Assembly (NCBI GenBank): GCA_029747015.1
Contig: JAKOGI010002427.1
Coordinates: 46,661-110,660 of the forward strand
Reading direction: 5' to 3'
Length of the DNA stretch: 64,000 bases
Source of the DNA: Carnegiea gigantea
Taxonomy: Eukaryota; Streptophyta; Magnoliopsida; Caryophyllales; Cactaceae
In this document: positions 9,927-21,715 of the stretch, piece after piece
Position numbering within the stretch: position 1 is the first letter of the stretch
Layout: the number at the start of each line of letters is the position of its first letter
Program-made: the position numbers and the translations under genes
Notes under the pieces: model-generated
Database searches by the model: none
The model's input: the letters and a program-made list of their open reading frames with translations, nothing else
Told to the model about the DNA's origin: nothing

Positions 9927-10418
9927 TTAGGGCTGACAAAAATCTGTCCAATCCGATTACTTGAATTTGTCCGATCCGGAAAAACTGGGTACGCTCATAA
10001 AATTTATGTTCGAATCTAAAATTCGGACAAACGGTCATATCCGAAATTAAATTGGATCACGTTTGGGTTGTTCAGATTTTTGAACCATTTCAGGTTCGGA
10101 CAAATCCGAACAATCGAACAACCAAGTACGGATATCGGACAACTATGTTTATGTGTAATTTCTGTCCAAATTCTCTAGAAAATTTTGTAAAAATACTTCA
10201 GACAACCGGGTTGGGACATTGAAAATTGGGTTCGGATTCGGGTTTGGTCACACAAAATTTCGGTTAGAATGTCCAAAAAACATATCATAAATTTGGATAT
10301 TCGAACAATCAGGTCTGAACATTGGACATTTAGGTCTAGGTTCATGTCTGACCAAAGTGTTCGATTCATAATCCAAACAACGTCTAGTTTGTCTGCCTCG
10401 AATCGACCCGAACCCTAA
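9927..10418. mobile_element. hAT-like MITE
   Basis: The ends are TTAGGGCTGACAAAAAT and CGACCCGAACCCTAA, an imperfect terminal inverted repeat of the kind seen in plant hAT-type MITEs. Flanks TTGTAGAC (9919-9926) and TTGTAGTA (10419-10426) match at 6 of 8 positions, fitting an old 8-bp duplication. The interior is noncoding and rich in CGGAC/GTCCG words that can fold. Confidence 0.5.
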
Positions 10419-10492
10419 TTGTAGTAGTATTATAGTCTATACGATAAGATTGTGTTATGCATATGCTCACTGGAACCTTGCTTTAGGTATTT

Positions 10493-10679
10493 TGTAGTGT
10501 CGTTGCGAGATAGCTGTTGAATATGATGCTCCCAGTATCATAACCCTCTAGAACATATCCAGAAACTTTTATTTTTGATCTCAATCTATTATTGTCTTCT
10601 TTATAATTGATCATATCATGCTTCCTCCATAAATTTGCTTTATTAGAGCCTCAAAGGGCCTACAAAATGGTATCAGAGC
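10493..10679 (+). mobile_element. Possible short LTR plus primer-binding site
   Basis: TGGTATCAGAGC (10668-10679) is a clear initiator Met tRNA PBS. The preceding 172 bp begin TGTAG and end CTACA, so a very short LTR is possible. No second copy and no coding frame belonging to it are visible, so only the PBS is well supported. Confidence 0.4.
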
Positions 10680-12059
10680 AAGGCCCTGCAACCATAGGCT
10701 GCGACCTAAGTCTTGCATTGTATATAGTTATCTAAGAATGTGTCCATAAGGAAATGCTATTTGGTGTGCCTTTGCATGCAAATGTGTTTTGGTATGAAAG
10801 TTGTTGTGTCTAATTGGCTATGTGTGGCTTGAGCAAGCTGAACGATTGAAAGAATGGGTTGCCTGCTAGAGCATCGACTGAACGACTTGTGTTCTTGTAA
10901 TTGAGCTGGGTGTCAGCCCACTAATGATAATTTTGTAAATCTGCTTTAGTGATTTAAAGCAAAGGTTTAAAGCATGCTTGATTTGGACTCAAACGATTGG
11001 AAATGTTTGAGCTCTAAGTTTGTTCTTATCCCTAATGTACGGTATACTCCTCGGGCGCTATAATGGAGTGAACAAACGTGCTCAATGGCTGGTGGAGAAA
11101 GGGCTAGGAGCCGTCAAACTAAGTGTCTTTCGAAATCTAACGACATTGAAAGTCAAGGTCTTCCTAATCAATGAGTCAAAGGTTTTGCTTCGCTTTGAAG
11201 GACATTTCTTATTATGCAGTCAAGCCTTGCTGTTGTATCTAAAGATGTGCATTTGTATTGCAATGATGTTTTGGATGCTTACATGCCAAGATGCATATGT
11301 TGCTTGATGTGTTGATGACCAGTTGTAAGTGAATAATGATTACTCCCCTTGACTGAAAGCTCTTTGGGGCACTAGCCTATTATGTTACGCACATGTCAAG
11401 AGAACTAAGCAAGAACTTTGCACGCATGCATGTCAGCATGAGAGCTATTAGCACTCAAATGTGGCCGTAATCTGGATTGTCATGTGCGTTGGGAGGCATC
11501 TTTGCATCCCAACATGCAACTACTGTTACCCCTGAGTCAGCTCAGTGTTATGCTCATTGTGGCATGGAACGTTATTCATATTATAGGCTTAATAGCATAC
11601 TGGCCCTATCAACCCTGATACACCTAGAGTGGAGATAAAAGAAAGAATCTGATAGACTTTGAAATTGTTATGCCACATGTATCACCTCGCTACCACCTAA
11701 GGCGAGGATTTATGCCTTTTCGATATTGTTTATGCACTAGCACCAAGTGCAGAAGCTGGAATGGCTCATAGGAAAAGGTAGAACCTTCCCATCCGTACTA
11801 AGAATGCCTTGGATCTCTACAATTATCTTATGAGACAAATTGCATTACAAAGCTTCAACGTATATCAATAAGACCATTGATGCCATTGTTTTTACTTCTG
11901 GTTGGTTGTTTGATGGCTAAATTCTAATGATATCGGACAAGCCCCAAGACATACCGGTGACCTTAGATGGCACAAGAGGGTTGCAATCAAGTATACTCAT
12001 ATAGATGCCCCTTTTTGTGCGGTATTATTACAAACCTATGTATTTTGAAGCACAATTGG
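10680..12059. other. Gene-less stretch downstream of the PBS
   Basis: Probably the leader/internal remnant of the element whose PBS lies at 10668, but no Gag or Pol motif is recognisable. I see no RNA gene or further element end. Confidence 0.4.
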
Positions 12060-12495
12060 CCGGCGTCTGGCTGGCGGAAGCGAAAACAGAGGAGGCAAGC
12101 CTCCTCTTCACACACATATACGCGAGCGAGAGAAAGGGAGAGAGACAAGGAGTGGTCCCAGCGACGGATGAATGGCCGGCGCCGTGGCCGGTTGCAGCGG
12201 AGGCAGAGGAGAAGGGGGGTCGCGCAGTGTCTGCCAAAAGGAGGGTTCATGCGTTTGGCCCCCCTTTTCCCTTTTATTTTACATTTTTTTTCTATTGTTA
12301 AAACTGATAAACACTTGCCAGCTCGCTAAACCCGAGCCTCCGTTGGTAACCCATACTAATCGTTAGTCGGGTTGCTCGCCCTTTGATTATATTAAAGCTC
12401 GATTCAATAAATTGCAAAATTATTCCCAAGGTTCGACAGTCCAGTCGTATTCGAGAATCTACTCCATGTAGTGCCTAATAATAATCCTTAATAAC

Positions 12496-12586
<91 letters not shown>

Positions 12587-12712
12587 TTCGGTACAATATA
12601 AATCAGCACTTAATAGGCACATCGATAGTAATTCTTATAACGATATAAAATAGCGAAATTGGCTTAATGAAGGGGATAAAAATCCCGGGTGTTACATCCT
12701 TCCCCCCTTAAA
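12060..12712 (-). mobile_element. Ty3/gypsy LTR start with polypurine tract
   Basis: On the minus strand AATTTCGAGGACGAAATTT leads into a purine tract (12712-12697) and then TGTAACACCCGGG at 12696. This is the usual 3' junction of a plant gypsy element with an LTR beginning TGTAACACCC. The LTR runs leftwards through the (TAA)n tract and a GA/CT-rich stretch at 12100-12160. Its far end was not found, so the left boundary is a guess. Confidence 0.5.
12490..12585. repeat. (TAA)n microsatellite
   Basis: About 95 bp of AAT/TAA triplets with single interruptions (AACAAT), lying within the gypsy LTR-like region. Confidence 0.9.
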
Positions 12713-14065
12713 AAAATTTCGTCCTCGAAATTCTGGGATCTATGGTTAAGCCACCCACACATGCGCATACACATGGTACACTCTGCATAACTCTGAACAT
12801 GAGCGGCAAATCTGTTTTACAATGAATTAAAATTGAAAAAGAGCGTACAGAATCCAAGCTTCACCTCGCCAACCTTTTCAAGCATTTACTCAGGCGTCGA
12901 GGGTAAATCACATTGGAAAAGGCAATTGAGTTGACGTGGAAACCATATTAAACTTGTTTTTCTTTTTTTTTTTTTGGAAAGGAACACAAACTTGGAATCA
13001 GCTGAGCACCATTCGCATCGTGACAAGGAATTCTATGTACATGCATTGCCCTGAGTTGGCGCCCAAGGGTATGACATCAGGCCATAACCATCAAGGGTTG
13101 TACATCGTAATTTCATTCTAAAACATAGGTTCAAGTCACTTTTGGGGCGTAGAACGGTTATGCTTGAGATTCCAATAACCCTTTAAAGTGATGAGGGTAT
13201 CACACAACATCACGTGAGATTACTTTGGCATAATGATAGTTCATGGAATCAATGATTCAATGTTTACAACCCCAGAGTCACATGCAACCTGAATTAGTCC
13301 ATCACGTATATCTGGTAACAACTTATAGGAGCAGTACATATGCAACCAAATGTGAATGTAAACTCCTAAGATCACCATATCTTTTCACTAGGCATATAGG
13401 CAACTAGACACTCAATTAATCATAAGAACATTGGTCTTAGTTTAGATAGAAGATGTGCAAATCCATCACAATCAGCATACCATTCAATGATGCGTGCAGA
13501 GGTAAGCATTTAAATGTTAAGGGCCACAGTCGGGTAATTATATTATGATGTAGGTGCACGGCCAGTTATTCAGCCATAATAGAAGGACTAAATGCTATGT
13601 ACTGGTTAACCAACGATGACTACATAAAGCAATACTTACGTAGGCTACACTGTCTGATCAACTTAACAACATACCCAATAACATTCAAGTTAACAAGCAC
13701 CAATGGTTTATCTACCATACCATTTACTTATAAAACATACAAGTGACCATACATAGCATTCTATGTCACCATACATAGCTTGTCTCCTTTGACCTTCGTT
13801 CACTATACTCCCTTCAATCCCACAACTACAAAACTTTATGTAAACATCCAAAATAATCCAAGAAACTTATCAATAAATATTTATCCAAGTCAAATACATC
13901 ATTTACTACCAACAATTTAAGCGTAAACATCAATAATTGAATGAAGAGGGGATTAGGGTTTACCTCTTCATCCCCCTTCACAAAAACGCACGAAAGAGAG
14001 GAGTTGTGGTTACCACTGGGTGGCGGTTGGGACAGCTCCTCAGAAGCTCCTAATTGGTTAAACAC
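12713..14065. other. Gene-less internal region of a gypsy-type element
   Basis: Internal to the minus-strand LTR junction at 12696 but without recognisable integrase, chromodomain or Gag. It may be a non-autonomous internal region or unrelated flank. It ends abruptly near 14066, where copia Gag coding sequence begins. Confidence 0.4.
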
Positions 14066-14324
14066 TCACCACAGTTGCAATAAAAAGGGACTAGGATATG
14101 TGAGTAGGCGTGTCACTAAACCAGTCAATAAAAAATATGTTGGACTCCTTGAAAATCTAATTTGTTTTCATTGTGGTAAGACTAGTCATCATCGATATGC
14201 CTGCTCTTTAAAGAAAAAGGCCATGGAGAGAAACTCTGTATATGTTAAGCAAATATGGATTAGAAAAGATAAGTTAAAAGGAATGGGACCCAAGTGGATC
14301 TGGGTTCCCAAAACTAACAATTAG
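14066..14324 (+). pseudogene. Copia Gag C-terminus with CCHC zinc knuckle
   Basis: The knuckle CFHCGKTSHHRYAC (CX2CX4HX4C) lies at about 14163-14204, followed by a basic tail and KWIWVPKTNN. The knuckle binds element RNA during packaging. The N-terminal capsid part is absent because the element is truncated near 14066; the upstream in-frame codons back to 13941 are unrelated flank. The frame stops at 14322-14324, and the protease continues in another frame (LAVLQAKV from 14321), so a small indel separates gag and pol here. Confidence 0.75.
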
Positions 14325-16383
14325 CTGTTTTGCAAGCTAAAGTGAGAGGAGGCAACTAACTATGGTTCTTGGATAGTGGTTGCTCGAGGACATGACTGGA
14401 GATAGATCAAACTTTCTCTCACTTACAGCCTTTGATGGAGGGAGAGTGGCATTTGGGAATGACAAGTCTAGAAAAATTATCGGTATAGGTAAGATAGGTA
14501 AATCACTCTCTCACTCCATTGATAATATGTACTTGGTTGATGGGTTACAACACAATTTGCTAAGCATATCTCAACTATGTGACCGAGGTAATCATGTTGA
14601 ATTCTCTTCAAATCAGTGCTTGATTATCAATGTCAAATTCGGTGATGTTGTATTGAGGCGGAAGCGATATAACAATATGTATAAAGTTTGTGTTCTCTCA
14701 CTTCCCCATAACCATGTGACTTGTTTAAGTGCTCTTGAGGATGATGTTATGCTTTGGCACAAAAGACTAGGTCATGCAAGTCTTTCTCTTTTGAACAAAC
14801 TTGTTTCTAAGGACCTAGTAGTCGGACTACCTTCCATCAAGTACAATGATGACAAGGTGTGTGAAACTTGTGCTAAAGGAAAACAAGTAAGGACTTCTTT
14901 CAAGTCAAAGAAATATGTGAGCACTTCTCGGTTTCTAGAACTTTTACATGTTGATTTATGTGGTCCTATGAGGATCATGAGTAGAGGTGGGAAGAAATAT
15001 GTGTTTGTCATAGTGGATAACTACTCTCGATTCACTTGGACCCTATTCTTGGCATCGAAAGATGAATCCTTTGAGAAGTTTCTTGTGCTTCTCAAGAAAG
15101 TTGAAAAGAGAGTAGGACACCCATTAGTAAGTCTAAGGTCTGACCATGGAAAAGAATTTAAAAACTCAAGCTTTATTGATTATTGTAATGAGCATGGTGT
15201 AGATCACAATTTTTCTGCCCCAAGAACACCCCAACAGAACGGGGTGGTGGAGCGTAAAAATCGTACCCTAGAAGACATGACTAGGACAATGCTTGTCGCT
15301 AGTAGTCTCCCTAGAAACTTTTGGGTAGAGGCACCAAATACATCATGTTACATTATAAATAGATGCATGATCAGACCTATACTTAACAAGACTCCCTACG
15401 AACTTTTCAAAGGAAGAAAACCCAATATCATGCACTTGAGGGTGTTTGGATGCAAATGCTACCTGCATAATAATGGGAAGGAATCCTTAGGAAAGCTTGA
15501 CCCAAGGAGTGATGAAGCCATATTCCTAGGATACTCCTTACATACTAAGACATATAAAGTGTTCAACAAAAGAACCTTATGTGTTGAGGAAAGTGTGCAT
15601 GTATTATTTGATGAATCTAATTCCTTGATTGAGCATGATGTACAGGATGAAGAATTTGAACTGGGTCTTGTCAGGAAAGACTCTTCGCTCACTCAAAACT
15701 CCATGGTAGAAAATGGTAAGTCTCCTGAAGGTGAGATAAGGATTGGATCTGAAAATCTGGAAGGTAGACAGGAAGCCAACCAATCAGGGGGAAACTCTGC
15801 TGAACCTGAATTGGGACAAAACCGATTCACTCATCCTGAGTCTTCTCGAACAGCTGTGGGAACAGGCTCCAGAATAGATTTAGACCCTATTTTATCAGGT
15901 GTTCAGGAGAGACTGTTTGTAGCTCCTCTTACTCAGCGAACTTGGAAACATCAGAGTTCGCAACCGCTCGATCAAATTATATATGATATTAACACCGGGG
16001 TGCAAACTCAGTCTAAAGTTAGAAACTATTATGTGTTTTATGCCTTTTTATCTAACATTAAGCCAAGAACTGTTCATGAAGCTCTTGCAGATTCTGATTG
16101 GGTTATAGCCATGCAAGAAGAGCTCTATCAGTTTGAAAGGAACAAGGTCTGGCACCTTGAACCACGGCCAAAAGACAGATCAATAATTGGTACCAAGTGG
16201 GTGTTCAAGAACAAGTTGGATGAGTTTGGAATAATCACTAGGAACAAGGTCAGGTTGGTGGTTCAAGGGTATAACCAAGAAGAAGGGATCGACTATGAGG
16301 AGACATTTGCACCTGTTGCGAGGATTGAGGCTATCCGGATCCTGGTAGCCTTTGCAGCACACATGGACTTCAAGCTATACTAA
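14321..16383 (+). pseudogene. Copia Pol: protease, integrase and start of reverse transcriptase
   Basis: The protease active site FLDSGCSR is at about 14365-14388. An in-frame TAA (14357-14359) precedes it, and one base is missing directly after it near 14389, so the active site is cut off from the rest. The open frame from 14380 continues with the Gag-pre-integrase motif [11 protein letters not shown] and CETCAKGKQ. The integrase core follows, with catalytic residues in VDNYSRFTW (D), SDHGKEF (D) and [11 protein letters not shown] (E). The start of RT shows [11 protein letters not shown] and [11 protein letters not shown]. The frame ends at TAA 16381-16383, where the family normally has Gln before MDVKSVFLNG, consistent with CAA to TAA. 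The nominal ATG at 14380 is not a real start. Confidence 0.85.
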
Positions 16384-17517
16384 ATGGATGTCAAAAGTGT
16401 ATTTCTCAATGGATACCTTAAAGAGGAGGTGTTTGTAAGCCAACCCCCTGGTTTTGAAAATCATGATTTGCCTAACCATGTCTTTAAACTTGATAAGGCT
16501 CTTTATGGTTTAAAACAAGCTCCTAGAGCCTGGTATGAATGTTTGTCAAAATTCTTAATTGATAATGGTTTTCAAAGAGGTAAGGTAGATAATACCTTGT
16601 TTCTTAAATCAAAGGGGGAACATTTGTTGATTGTCCAAGTATATGTCGATGACATAATATTTGGGGCAACTAACAGTGCTTTGTGTTATGATTTTTCAAA
16701 ATTGATGAGGAGTGAGTTTGAGATGGGCATGATGGGTGAGCTTAATTTCTTCTTAGGCTTACAAATCAAGCAAACCTCAAATGGAACTATGATTCATCAA
16801 CAAAAATATGTCAAGGAATTAATTAAGAGGTTTGGTATGGAATCGGCTAAGCCCATAGACACACCCATCTCCCCTTCAACCAGGTTGGGAGAAGATGATG
16901 GGAGCCCTTCAGTCGAAGAAAAATTATATAGGGGTATGATTGGGTCGCTTCTGTGCTTAACTGCTAGTAGACCTGACATTGTTTTCAGTATTGGTTTGAG
17001 TGCCCGTTTTCAGTCAAATCCTAAAGAAACTCACTTGAAAACTGTAAAACGAATTCTAAGGTATTGGAAACACACTCCTGACTTAGCACTTTGGTATCCT
17101 CGAGGGTGCAGCTTTGATCTCATTGGGTATGCAGATGCTGTCTATGCTGGATTCCTAGTTGATAGGAAAAGCAACTCAGGTATGGCTCACTTTCTTAGAC
17201 CCTGTTTGGTATCTTGGGCAACTAAGAAACAACACTCCGTTGCCATGTCCACAACAGAAGCCGAATATGTGGCAGCTACCTCGTGTTGTGCTCAACTGTT
17301 GTGGATAAGACAACAACTGAAGGATTTTTGTATTGACACAGGGTGCAGTCCTATATTCTGTGATAACACAACAACACAAAGGACTAAGCATATTGACATA
17401 CGTCATTACTTTTTGAGAGATAATGTTGAAAAGGGCTTAATTTCAATGAATTTTTATGCGACTAATAGACAAATTGCTGATATATTTACAAAGGCACTGA
17501 GTAGAGAACAGTTTTAG
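16384..17517 (+). pseudogene. Copia Pol: reverse transcriptase C-terminus and RNase H
   Basis: This continues the previous frame after the TAA at 16381. RT motifs are MDVKSVFLNGYL, LYGLKQAPRAWYE and the catalytic YVDDIIFG (about 16642-16665). RNase H motifs are GYADAVYAG, SWATKKQHSVAMSTTEAEY and RTKHIDIRHYFLRDN. Between CDNTTT and RTKHID roughly ten residues usually found in this family are missing, so RNase H is probably damaged too. It ends IADIFTKALSREQF, the normal end of copia Pol. Confidence 0.85.
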
Positions 17518-17992
17518 AGGAATAGACTTGAATTGGGTATGATTAAAGGGACTTGAACATGTTTGTTTATCCCCCAATGATTGACTAATTAAAGAAACTA
17601 GGCCAAATAAAATGTGTTTCAGAAGATGATGTCAAAAATTGTGTTATTACTAGCACATGTGTGGAATATGAATTGCTAACACTTGCTAAGATCTAATGAT
17701 ATTGCCCTTATTGTCCTGAGACATCGAATATTTAGCAGCCAGAACAAGGTCTGGGAACTTATCCGATCCTTGTTTGCAAATACAATAGTAATGTGGCTTG
17801 GCGGGAAAGTAAGTAGAAGAGGAAACTTCTCCTTTAAAAGAAAAGCAACCGTCTGACTACCTCCCCTTCTGCTTACTCTCTCCAAAAACACCGACCTTTT
17901 TCTCTTCACTCTCTGCCCACTCGCCCGAAATCGCTCCTTCCTCCTGCTCCCAAAGTCTCCAAAACCTAACCTTTTTCTGTCGAACTTCTCCA
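17518..17992 (+). other. Spacer between pol and extra ORF
   Basis: About 475 bp without a frame. In Sireviruses this interval separates pol from the downstream ORF and may contain a splice acceptor for a subgenomic RNA. A pyrimidine-rich run at about 17850-17945 would fit, but this is inference. Confidence 0.4.
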
Positions 17993-19783
17993 ATGGCAAG
18001 CAACCAAGGCAACCGCAACTCCACTAGGCGAAAGACCTCCTGCCCATGTTCTTTCCAGGACCGATTGTCGAGAACAAGGGGGAGTAACTGGTTCAACACT
18101 ATGACTGAGGTATCGCCAAGCAACCCAGCACCTGGTATGAGCATTGTTCCTCCTTTTTCTTACTCAATTTCAACTCCGATCTTTGAGTTTCTGAAGAGTT
18201 TAGATCTAGGGTCTGCTACATTAAACCCTAGGATGATCGCCTCTGCGAACCCAATTACTGGTTGGGAACTAGTTAAGTACAAACTGGCCAAAATCGAAAA
18301 GGAGGTTGTCGCATCTGTTGAATGAGAAAGGGATTTGGGGGAAGGGATGAGCACAGAAAGCACTATTCCTACACCTGTTTTCACTATGGACAGTGATGAT
18401 GATGATGATGATGATGAACCTATTATACGGTTCAAGAGAACCTCAACACCTTCTCCCCAACCAACCTTCAAACCTGGCTTTAAGCGCCAAAAGAAGACCA
18501 CCACCACACCCATCGTCCCTCTTAACACACTGATCTATCAATGCCGAATAAGAAGTTAGGGACCTGCTTCTATTTCCACACTGCCTGAGGATATAATTGA
18601 GATACCTGCCCCGCAGAAGAAAATAGCCCGTAAAACGGCAGCCCAAATACCACCCAAAACACCTCGCAAAACACCTGCCCAAACGCCCCCTCAACCTGCT
18701 CCTTCCAAAGCCCCTACTCCTAAGAGAGCAGCGCCAGAACAGCCAGCTGAATAGGTAGAGGAGTATTCTAAACCCTCCAGGAAGAAAAACAAAAAGGGCA
18801 TGACCCTTCTTGAAAGATACCAACACTTCCTTCAAACATCTGTAGTTAGAGGGAAGGTAATCAAAATAGCCTACTTTCAGGAACAAGGGCTTGAGATGTT
18901 TCTGGAGAAACTGAGAATTCAGGGGTGGCTGGACTTGTTTACGAACACTCAGCGTGGATGTTCCGTTCCTGATTTGGCTGAGTTCTATGCCCACTGTGTG
19001 GTCACCAATAGGGTGGTGACCAGCACAGTTGGTGGGCATAGACTTAAGTTTGATGCTGCCGACTTAGGGAAAATGCTTAGGGTGTCAGCTGATGGTTTTG
19101 CTGTGTATGTCCATGAGGACAAGTCTATGTTGGGAGAGGAGAGACTGCTCGAGCTAACTCAAAGATTAGCTCAAGACCCTATAATCACTAGGCCCCGATC
19201 TGTGCGTAAGGGGGAAATGCTCCCTTTGCATAGATTACTGTTTTGGTTTGTCATTAAAAATATCATTCCTAAGGGTCAGGGACGTAATTTGGCTGATCCT
19301 ATGGATATGTGCCTTACTGATCTTTTGGATCGGGGTAAGAAAATCAACTTACCCGCAATCATGATTCACCACATTGCCCGTATCGCGAACACGTCCAAGG
19401 ATCATGACATGGGGTGTGGGTTTCTGCTGACTTCAGTATTTGAGCAGTCCGAGATTACACTGCAAAAGAGAGTAAGCCTCCAGAATACGGATGAAATAGA
19501 GGGTAGTACATTGATAGGGTGTGGATTTCAAGTGACCAAAGGTGGGAACACTGGTTCCGAACAAGGGTTCCAAACACCCTTCTGCCCTGTTCTCAAGGAA
19601 CCATCATCCTCCAGTATCCCTACTCTGAACACCCTTATGCAGGACCAGCTCTCCCTGCAAGGTGAAATTGCAGAAGTCAAGAAGGCCCTTGCTGAAGAAC
19701 AGAAGCTGAATGCCCAACGACATGAGGCCCTTTTGCTTGCCATTTCTGCCCTTACCTCTAAATTCTCTCCCCCTTCTCTCTGA
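17993..19783 (+). pseudogene. Sirevirus extra (env-like/'putative plant transposon protein') ORF
   Basis: One reading frame runs from ATG 17993 to TGA 19781-19783 (597 codons including the stop) and is interrupted by three stops in the same frame: TGA 18323, TAG 18557 and TAG 18752. The N-terminus is Ser/Thr-rich. A run of Asp (about 18393-18415) and Pro/Lys-rich repeats (TPRKTPAQTPPQP) follow. The globular domain starts near 18830 (AYFQEQGLEMFLEKLRIQGW, DLAEFYAHCVV, HRLLFWFVIKNIIP) and resembles the domain called putative plant transposon protein found downstream of pol in Sireviruses. The end (QGEIAEVKKALAEEQKLNAQ) is a likely coiled coil. No signal peptide or clear membrane anchor is seen, so 'env' is only a traditional name. 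Function unknown. Confidence 0.75.
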
Positions 19784-20247
19784 ACTTGAATATTCCCCTC
19801 TCTCCTTACTACTTATTTTTGTGTTCGCTCCTCCTACTAGTGTATAAATACTTTGGATTGTGACTTTTCGTGGATGACTTTTGTAGTTTTATGCTCTTTG
19901 CTTGTTCTATGCTTCTTATTTGTGGGTGACTCGGATGGCCAATATTCTTACTGTATTGTATGCTTGAGTGTATCGCTACTATTTCCCACATTACCCCTGG
20001 GGTAGTGATTACATCTATGCTGGACTCAGACCTTTGGCCTCTAGACCCTATTTCGATGATGTCAAAAGGGGAAAGATGAGCATGACCTTAGTCCTGATTA
20101 GTTTGTCCAGTTGAAGTTGACCTCTCACTACTGCTCATCTTACTTGTGTGCCTTGCATAAGTTTTAACTTTGTTCATTCTGGCACAAGCATATCTTGCCC
20201 TGTTTCAACTCCTATTTTCGACTTAAGGTCATTTGGTTTGCCATCAT
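19784..20247 (+). other. Untranslated region between extra ORF and 3' LTR
   Basis: Noncoding T-rich sequence of the copia element. A purine run AAAAGGGGAAAGA near 20066 could be a secondary polypurine tract. Confidence 0.5.
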
Positions 20248-20262
20248 CAAGAAGCGGGAAAT
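20248..20262 (+). promoter_or_regulatory. Polypurine tract of Sirevirus-like element
   Basis: CAAGAAGCGGGAAAT directly precedes TGTTGACTC, the LTR start. It looks like a mutated version of the usual Sirevirus tract. Confidence 0.6.
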
Positions 20263-21715
20263 TGTTGACTCAATTAATGTATAAGGTTTTGATGATGACA
20301 ATCCAAATGTCCTAGTCAATATGCTGTGAGTTATGTGTTGTACTTGAGTTGTATGTTGAGACAGGATTCGGAAGATACATGGAGCAGTTCGAATTGAGCC
20401 TAGAGTATCAAGTTGGCAACATGTGCAAGAAACTGAGAACATTCCACAGAACAGTTCCAGGAGTGGTTGCATGGAACTATGGAAGAAGACTTCGAGAACA
20501 CTCCCTCCAACCAGGTTTGGGAGTGGAAGCATGGACCTACATAAGAAGTCCAGTTGACAGCAAGAGTCGTAGGATTGAATGTGTATATACTAGCTTAGAT
20601 TCTTGTTAATATGCCAATCAGAAGATACTCAATTTTCTATACACCTTGAAAGGCTTTTTAGGTGACTCAGAAACATGTCTCAGAACAGCCAATGACTGCA
20701 ATGTTCTGAGGCTGGAATTTAAACGCGATTTTCAACAATTTTTTAAAAGGATTTTTGGACTGTCATTTTTCAAGAAATAAATTAGGAATAACTTTCCTAA
20801 TGGTATTTGAGTCAAAAAAGATTTCTTTCATTACAAATATTGTTAAAAGATTTGATTTTATTTTTTGGAAGAATATCCATCAAATATATCTTGTTTTTGG
20901 AAAGATAAGACGAATAGAAAGATATGAGGGATCTCCTATTACAATTTGGAAAGAAGAGTTCTTCTCTTCTTCATCTCCTTGCAGCCCAAGGATTCGAGAG
21001 GAATAAGGATTTTTCACACATTCCTTATTTACGGAAAACTTATCCCTCACTCTCATAGAGGTTTTTTCCACCGATTTTCACGAGTTCTTGAATGTGCTGA
21101 AATTACTTTTGAGTCTGAATTTTTCTGTGAGAAAAACTTCATAGTGGGTGCTTAATTGAGTCTTCGTTATTGGTATAATAGGAGCTGTATTGTACTTTGC
21201 ACTTAGCTTATTTAGAAGCATTCAAGTAAGGTGTTCTTTATCTCTTTTCCGTCGTAGTGATTAGAGGTTGTCCAAACTATTGGACGTGGTCTCTAAGGAG
21301 ACGTGCGGACATTGTGTCCGTGAGTGTTTTGTCCAAGTCTACGGAGACTTTGGATGTGTGCTTGTAACTTGAGTCTTTGGTAGACTAAGTTACGTGTGTT
21401 ACGGTTGTAACGTATTCGGCCCGATTTAGTGGAAGTGTTTGCTGAAATCCTACAGTGGTAGGTCGTGGTTTTTACACCTCAGTTGGGCCAGAGGCGGTTT
21501 TCCACGTAAAAATATTGTGTCTCGCAAATTACTGTCATTTCTGTTTCACTAAGAACACACATCGCAAACAGGTCTCACAAGTGTTCTGAAATAAGTTTGT
21601 TTCTGTCTCACTAGAAACACTTACTCCAAGCAGTTCTCACGAGTATTTTTTGAAACAGTTCGAAAAATTGGTAGACACAATTCACCCCCCTCTTGTGTCC
21701 TTGTAGATTAAAATC
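20263..21715 (+). repeat. 3' LTR of Sirevirus-like element
   Basis: It starts TGTTGACTCAATTAATG and is about 1.45 kb. Near the end are TTCCACGTAAAAATATTGTG and AATTCACCCCCCTCTTGTG, signatures of copia LTR 3' ends; the second also occurs in the LTR at 37840-38708. A TATA-like GTGTATATACTAG lies at about 20580. The last bases are not a clean CA, so the right end (about 21700-21720) is approximate. Confidence 0.7.

Larger units (their letters stand above)
14066..21715 (+). mobile_element. Sirevirus-like Ty1/copia element, 5'-truncated
   Basis: In order on the plus strand: Gag C-terminus with CCHC knuckle, protease, integrase, reverse transcriptase, RNase H, a long extra ORF after pol, a polypurine tract and a 3' LTR. 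The order PR-INT-RT-RH defines copia; the extra large ORF between pol and the 3' LTR is the hallmark of Sireviruses. The 5' LTR and most of gag are missing. All frames are disabled. The right LTR end abuts the NEF1-like fragment near 21715. Confidence 0.85.

Noticed and set aside
11967..12366. Cluster of overlapping frames around 12.0-12.4 kb as a gene
   Set aside because: Low-complexity Arg/Glu-rich products of a GA-rich repeat, open on both strands, within an LTR-like region.
18160..19039. Minus-strand frames with Ser runs and Arg-rich segments
   Set aside because: Shadows of the Sirevirus extra ORF; the Ser run is the complement of the GAT repeat.
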